From Siphonodentalium dalli (taxonomy: Eukaryota; Mollusca; Scaphopoda; Gadilida; Siphonodentaliidae), in NCBI GenBank assembly GCA_032622095.1, contig CP136062.1:9327710-9391709 (forward strand): a stretch of 64,000 bases of DNA. The letters run 5' to 3'. Under the pieces are notes generated by a model. The model saw only the letters and a program-made list of their open reading frames with translations, ran no database searches and had not been told where the DNA came from. Shown one piece after another: positions 60,513-64,000 of this stretch (position 1 is its first letter; each line of letters begins with the position of its first letter). Made by a program: the position numbers and the translations under genes.

Positions 60513-60521
60513 TTAATAGTA

Positions 60522-60978
60522 TGTGAGGTAATGAACACATAGATATAGTAGGTACAAGTCTTTATTATGTTGTGAATAAGATATGCAGTGTGTACAAATA
60601 TAATGATCAATAGTCGCCGCGAAATGATGTCCCCGAATGGGTGATGCCTGGTGTGAATGATGCCTGGATATGATCTAGGGAGGAGATGAGTCTAGTGAAA
60701 GCATGAGGTGATGGAAATGTGGTTGTCTCTTATATACTATTTGGGACGCATATTAGATGAGGCGTTTGGCAATACACATCGGGATTGGTTCCTTCGTTAT
60801 GGGCATTTCCCTTGACCATATTTGGGAGCCATCTTCATTGTGTGTATATCTTCGCTGAGATTAAGACGTGTGAGGTTTCGAGAACCGAACACGAATATCT
60901 GAGTTTGGGGTTTTATATATTGGGACATTCGTATAGTTTGAATCAAGTTGTGAGATTATAATGGGTAGTTATATCACA
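60522..60978 (-). repeat. 5' LTR (457 bp)
   Basis: Sense-strand TG...CA ends. TATATAAG box at 60729-60736 (+ coordinates) and AATAAA at 60561-60566 outline U3 and R. Near-identical to 46711-47166. Confidence 0.95.
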
Positions 60979-60983
60979 GAATT
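60979..60983. repeat. Target site duplication GAATT (right)
   Basis: Matches 46706-46710. The dispersed 300-bp repeat interrupted at 46710 continues from here to about 61110. Confidence 0.9.
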
Positions 60984-61561
60984 CCACCAAAACTCGTAAA
61001 AGGGAAACAAAGGAAAATCGCGAATCTAGTGTTTTATATCTTGAACACTGCATGTGTTTGGTAGTATATATACGGACGGCATTAAAGCGGACGATAAGCA
61101 CTGAGATGGCATTCTCGATTGTGATATAGATATCTCTCGAATACAGTTAGCTCTATTACAAAGACGTTAATGACTATAGTGTAGCGAAGACGCTCTGAAT
61201 TAATTAATAAGCGGTCTTTCCTCCGCCATTAAAACTAAAAAATTCTGAATCCGAAACTCAAAGAACTATCCAATAAATGCGATATAACAGAGTTATGGTA
61301 CATTAATATGCTTTATACCCGTTTGATATACATGTCGATTACTATATAATCCGACACGCCAAATTTCGTGACCGTTGAACAGGATTTGGGCGTCCTGGGG
61401 AGGGATTATAATTAGCCCTAAAATATTTCCCTACCGAATACATATGAACTGATTGGCTGGGTGAATGTTGACTCAGTTGGTCAGGACCATGATGCACTAG
61501 ACAGTCATTAATCATCATGACATAGACCTTTGGAATATATGTTTTATTCAGAAATGTCAAT

Positions 61562-61690
61562 GCAAGGATAGGATAGGATAATTTTATTTACAATATACAT
61601 ATGAATAGTACAATAATTTAACATATAACTAGAATAATTCAGTATATTGCTGGGGGGAACATATCTTCCTGTTTCCCCCATAACAAATAT
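61562..61690 (-). repeat. LINE 3' tail remnant
   Basis: On the minus strand a GGGGGAAACAGGAAGATATG..CCCCC hairpin is followed by TTGTAAATAAAATTATCC and (TATCC)n. This arrangement is typical of 3' ends of CR1/L2-type LINEs. No coding part is attached. Confidence 0.5.
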
Positions 61691-62540
61691 CATTATACAA
61701 ATAATTTATCAGATAGCGTGAGTATTATTCATATTCATATCCACGTACACGTACAGACTAATCGTATATATAACAAATAATATAAGACAAAATGTTCAGG
61801 GCATTTTTTACAAAAAGTGTTTATATGTTTGTGAGCCAATCCAGACGAGTGATCACTATATCGCTTTATCTCTCCCCGGAAACGTTACGTTCTTATCACA
61901 TGTTGTCAAGTGTGAGAAGTTTCTGCATGTCTTAGTTTCAAACGAAGATTGAGATAATAGTATTAAGATTATAGAGAAGTTCTCATGATGAAATCTCAGA
62001 ACACAAGCTCATCCGACTCAGAATTATTATTTCATACACATAGATTCATAGGATTCTGGGGAGAGCTTATGCATCTTTTATAGTAACAATACAAATAAAT
62101 ATGAATTCATATGATTCGCCGGAAGGGCTTTTTGTTGAGTGAGGTTTAGGAAGAATGTTAACTAAATGTGATAATTATGTGTGTGTATACCATCATAGAT
62201 TGGAGGCGCAGACTCGGCATGAGTGTCCATTACTTCAAATATGCTTGTTCACCTTTAATGTGTCGATATTATGGCTTGCGTTGTAGTCATCGTGGTATTG
62301 GTATTGTAGCCTTTGATAATATGATCGCACGTGACACGTAGTGGAGCAACCACACATATACATCAAACTATCACAACAATTTCCATCTATATACGTAGTT
62401 TCCAACTGTTGCTGTGTCAGTCCTGGGATTTAAAAATGTTGAATACTTTCACCAAAGTTGGAGGGGCGGATTCCGCGGAACACTACAGTACAACCACCCT
62501 GCCACCACGTATCTCGTTAAAACAACTCATACACATCCAT

Positions 62541-62846
62541 GCCAAACTAAAGCTGAAGGGGTCACTCTCACCAAAAAAAGTGCTGAAGGGTACACAGGAT
62601 TTGAAAATGTGCTGAAGGGTACACAGGGTTTGAAATGTCATTCTAAATGACGTTTAGTTTTCGTATCTGCCATGATTTCTCTTATAGAATAATTGTTTAC
62701 GTTCCAATGAACATTAAAATGAACTGAAAACAAACTGCTAATGGACGCCAGACTTTCAGAAACACAGTTTAAGTAACGGTGTTAGTGGCGATCACAAACC
62801 CTGTGCACTTTTTTGGTGAGAGTGACCCCTTCAGCCAAACTAAAGC
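62541..62846. mobile_element. 280-bp inverted-repeat element with 13-bp direct flanks
   Basis: TGAAGGGGTCACTCTCACC..AAAAAAGTGC at 62554 is inverted at 62833 (GGTGAGAGTGACCCCTTCA), with one length difference in the A run. GCCAAACTAAAGC flanks both sides (62541-62553 and 62834-62846); a shared T makes 13 or 14 bp equally possible. The left arm also has a GCTGAAGGGTACACAGG duplication (62583 and 62611). No coding capacity. Confidence 0.75.
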
Positions 62847-63837
62847 TAGCAACTTCCCACGTTTATATATGACAAATATAAATGTTTACATGGGCGCTAT
62901 ATCCCAAAATATCACTGGGGAAATCTTTCGCGCGAACGGTTTCATGCGCTAGCTAGCTAGCTCTTGTCAATAGAAAACATCTCTCGTTTGAATCCAGTCT
63001 GTATTCTAGAAAATGGTCTTTAGAGAAGTCTCTTAATTACATTTAAGTGTATATATTGTGGAAGGCAGCTGAATTAGCTCATTGCATGGTCAAAAATTCA
63101 AACTGATAGTCAAAATGACATTTGAAAACATGATGAAGAATATAATCTTAGTGTCGGCTGCCGGGTAAATCGGGGCCAACCGGGATCGTGTGCGACGACA
63201 CTTTGGGCCGGTTTTTGTCGGATCCGATTTAACCGGACCGATCAAACTGAGTTTGATTTCATCCGGAAAAAACCGGCTGGTGACGAGGGCAACGCGCGTG
63301 TTTTGTTTGTCACGTGACCAAAACATCATTCAAAATGTCGGAATAGTTAGCAGCGACCGCTATTCGAAAATTATGTTAAGAATTCTGATCAATCGACAAG
63401 TAACAACTGCTGGTAGACCTATGGGCAGAAAATATGTGCCCGTATTTAGGAATCGCAACAAAAGGGCGGTAGATGTGGAAAGGTAGTTTACGCCAATTTA
63501 CGGCTGTTGGCAGTATTCACAGTATTGCCCGTGACCTCAAATTCAATATATTATTATTAATATTATATATTCATTCAGTTTATTATTAATAAATATTAGT
63601 CTTTAGAAATACCTATTAATATAAATCACCATGACTAGCTATAGTAAATGTCTAGATCGGCTGACCACACCAGTTGGCTATTTACTACAGTGAACATAGG
63701 CATAGCATGCATATGACCGGAGTGAAAATCGGACTCGTGTGCGCTGAACCCCCCGATTTTATCGTGCCCGATTTATCACGCAGCCGGATTTACTGGACAC
63801 AATCGTACGGCAGCGTAGAACCGCCACCTCCTCTTTT
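62847..63837. other. No recognisable gene
   Basis: A (GCTA)n-like GCGCTAGCTAGCTAGCTC lies near 62948-62962. CGG-rich segments at 63150-63270 and 63720-63800 share a TAAATCGG theme in roughly inverted orientation and may be diverged TIRs. The 98-codon frame at 63190 is unsupported. Confidence 0.4.
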
Positions 63838-64000
63838 GTTACTAACTTGATTAAACAAGTTACTAACTTGTTTAATCAAGTTAGCTAACTTGTTAAATCA
63901 AGTTACTAACTTGTTTAATCAAGTTAGCTACCTTGTTTAATCAAGTTAGCTAACTTGTTTAATCAAGTTACTAACTTGTTTAATCCATTTAGCTAACTTG
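63838..64000. repeat. Palindromic satellite, ~21-22-bp unit, continues past window
   Basis: Units of TAACTTGTTTAATCAAGTTA-type sequence, each containing the near-palindrome CTTG.TTAA.CAAG, start at 63843, 63864, 63886, 63907 and onward, alternating between GTTACTAAC and GTTAGCTAAC junctions. Confidence 0.9.

Larger units (their letters stand above)
46711..60978 (-). mobile_element. Ty3/gypsy LTR retrotransposon with env-like gene, full length
   Basis: 14268 bp, minus strand, bounded by near-identical LTRs and a GAATT duplication. In sense order: 5' LTR, possible PBS, leader, small unknown ORF, gag, -1 frameshift signal, pol (protease-RT-RNase H-integrase, the Ty3/gypsy order), tandem-repeat spacer, env-like gene, PPT, 3' LTR. 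Without the nested transposon and one copy of its target duplication it would be 13327 bp, large for a gypsy element. LTRs differ by about three substitutions and one indel, so the insertion is recent. Pol is broken by the nested insertion; the other frames are open. Clade assignment within Metaviridae was not possible by eye. Confidence 0.95.

Noticed and set aside
63190..63486. 98-codon frame near the window end
   Set aside because: No family resemblance, CGG-rich repeat context and no splice or start context supporting it.
1..64000. CRISPR array or bacterial operon
   Set aside because: No short repeats with unique spacers of constant size, and gene content and introns are eukaryotic.

Overview
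The window looks like nuclear DNA from a marine invertebrate, most likely a mollusc (bivalve-like). It is AT-rich and intron-containing, crowded with foldback elements, MITEs, minisatellites and non-LTR fragments, and carries short dispersed repeats ending in phrases typical of bivalve genomes. No species can be named from sequence alone. Only one host gene is recognisable: the last two coding exons (21245-21474 and 27456-27760, + strand) of a GT14 core-2/I-branching type beta-1,6-N-acetylglucosaminyltransferase. They are joined in phase across a 6-kb intron full of transposon debris.

Layout. 1-18603 is one giant imperfect foldback. Two diverged inverted arms of about 4.2 kb surround a 2.2-kb minisatellite (12060-14290). 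The left arm is split by a 7.85-kb insertion (about 1728-9579) carrying a damaged L1/Tx1-like LINE (4610-8442), a LINE 3' remnant and a MITE. 18604-27760 holds the glycosyltransferase exons, with a tandem array upstream and, inside the intron, a TA-flanked foldback element, a LINE fragment and a TA-flanked MITE. 27761-46710 is a mosaic of noncoding repeat families: a 649-bp duplication, a recurring TATACTTCCAT hairpin, a 2.8-kb element with alternating tandem units, a segmental duplication, and several copies of a 300-bp repeat.

46711-60978 is a nearly intact 14.3-kb Ty3/gypsy LTR retrotransposon on the minus strand. It has about 99% identical LTRs and a GAATT target duplication. Reading from 60978 downward it contains: 5' LTR, a possible PBS, a leader with 29-bp repeats, a small unknown ORF, gag with a CCHC knuckle, a U UUA AAC -1 frameshift site followed by an 11-bp stem, pol (protease, RT, RNase H, DD35E integrase, GPY/F-like module), a 2.8-kb spacer with two tandem arrays, a membrane-anchored env-like gene related to baculovirus F / errantivirus envelopes, a PPT and the 3' LTR. 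The RT domain is broken by a 932-bp DNA transposon with long TIRs and a perfect 9-bp target duplication, so this copy cannot make a complete Pol.

60984-64000 is again repeat-derived. It contains a LINE 3' tail, a 280-bp inverted-repeat element flanked by an unusually long 13-bp duplication, and a palindromic 21-22-bp satellite running off the window end. Boundaries of diverged repeats were judged by eye and are approximate.
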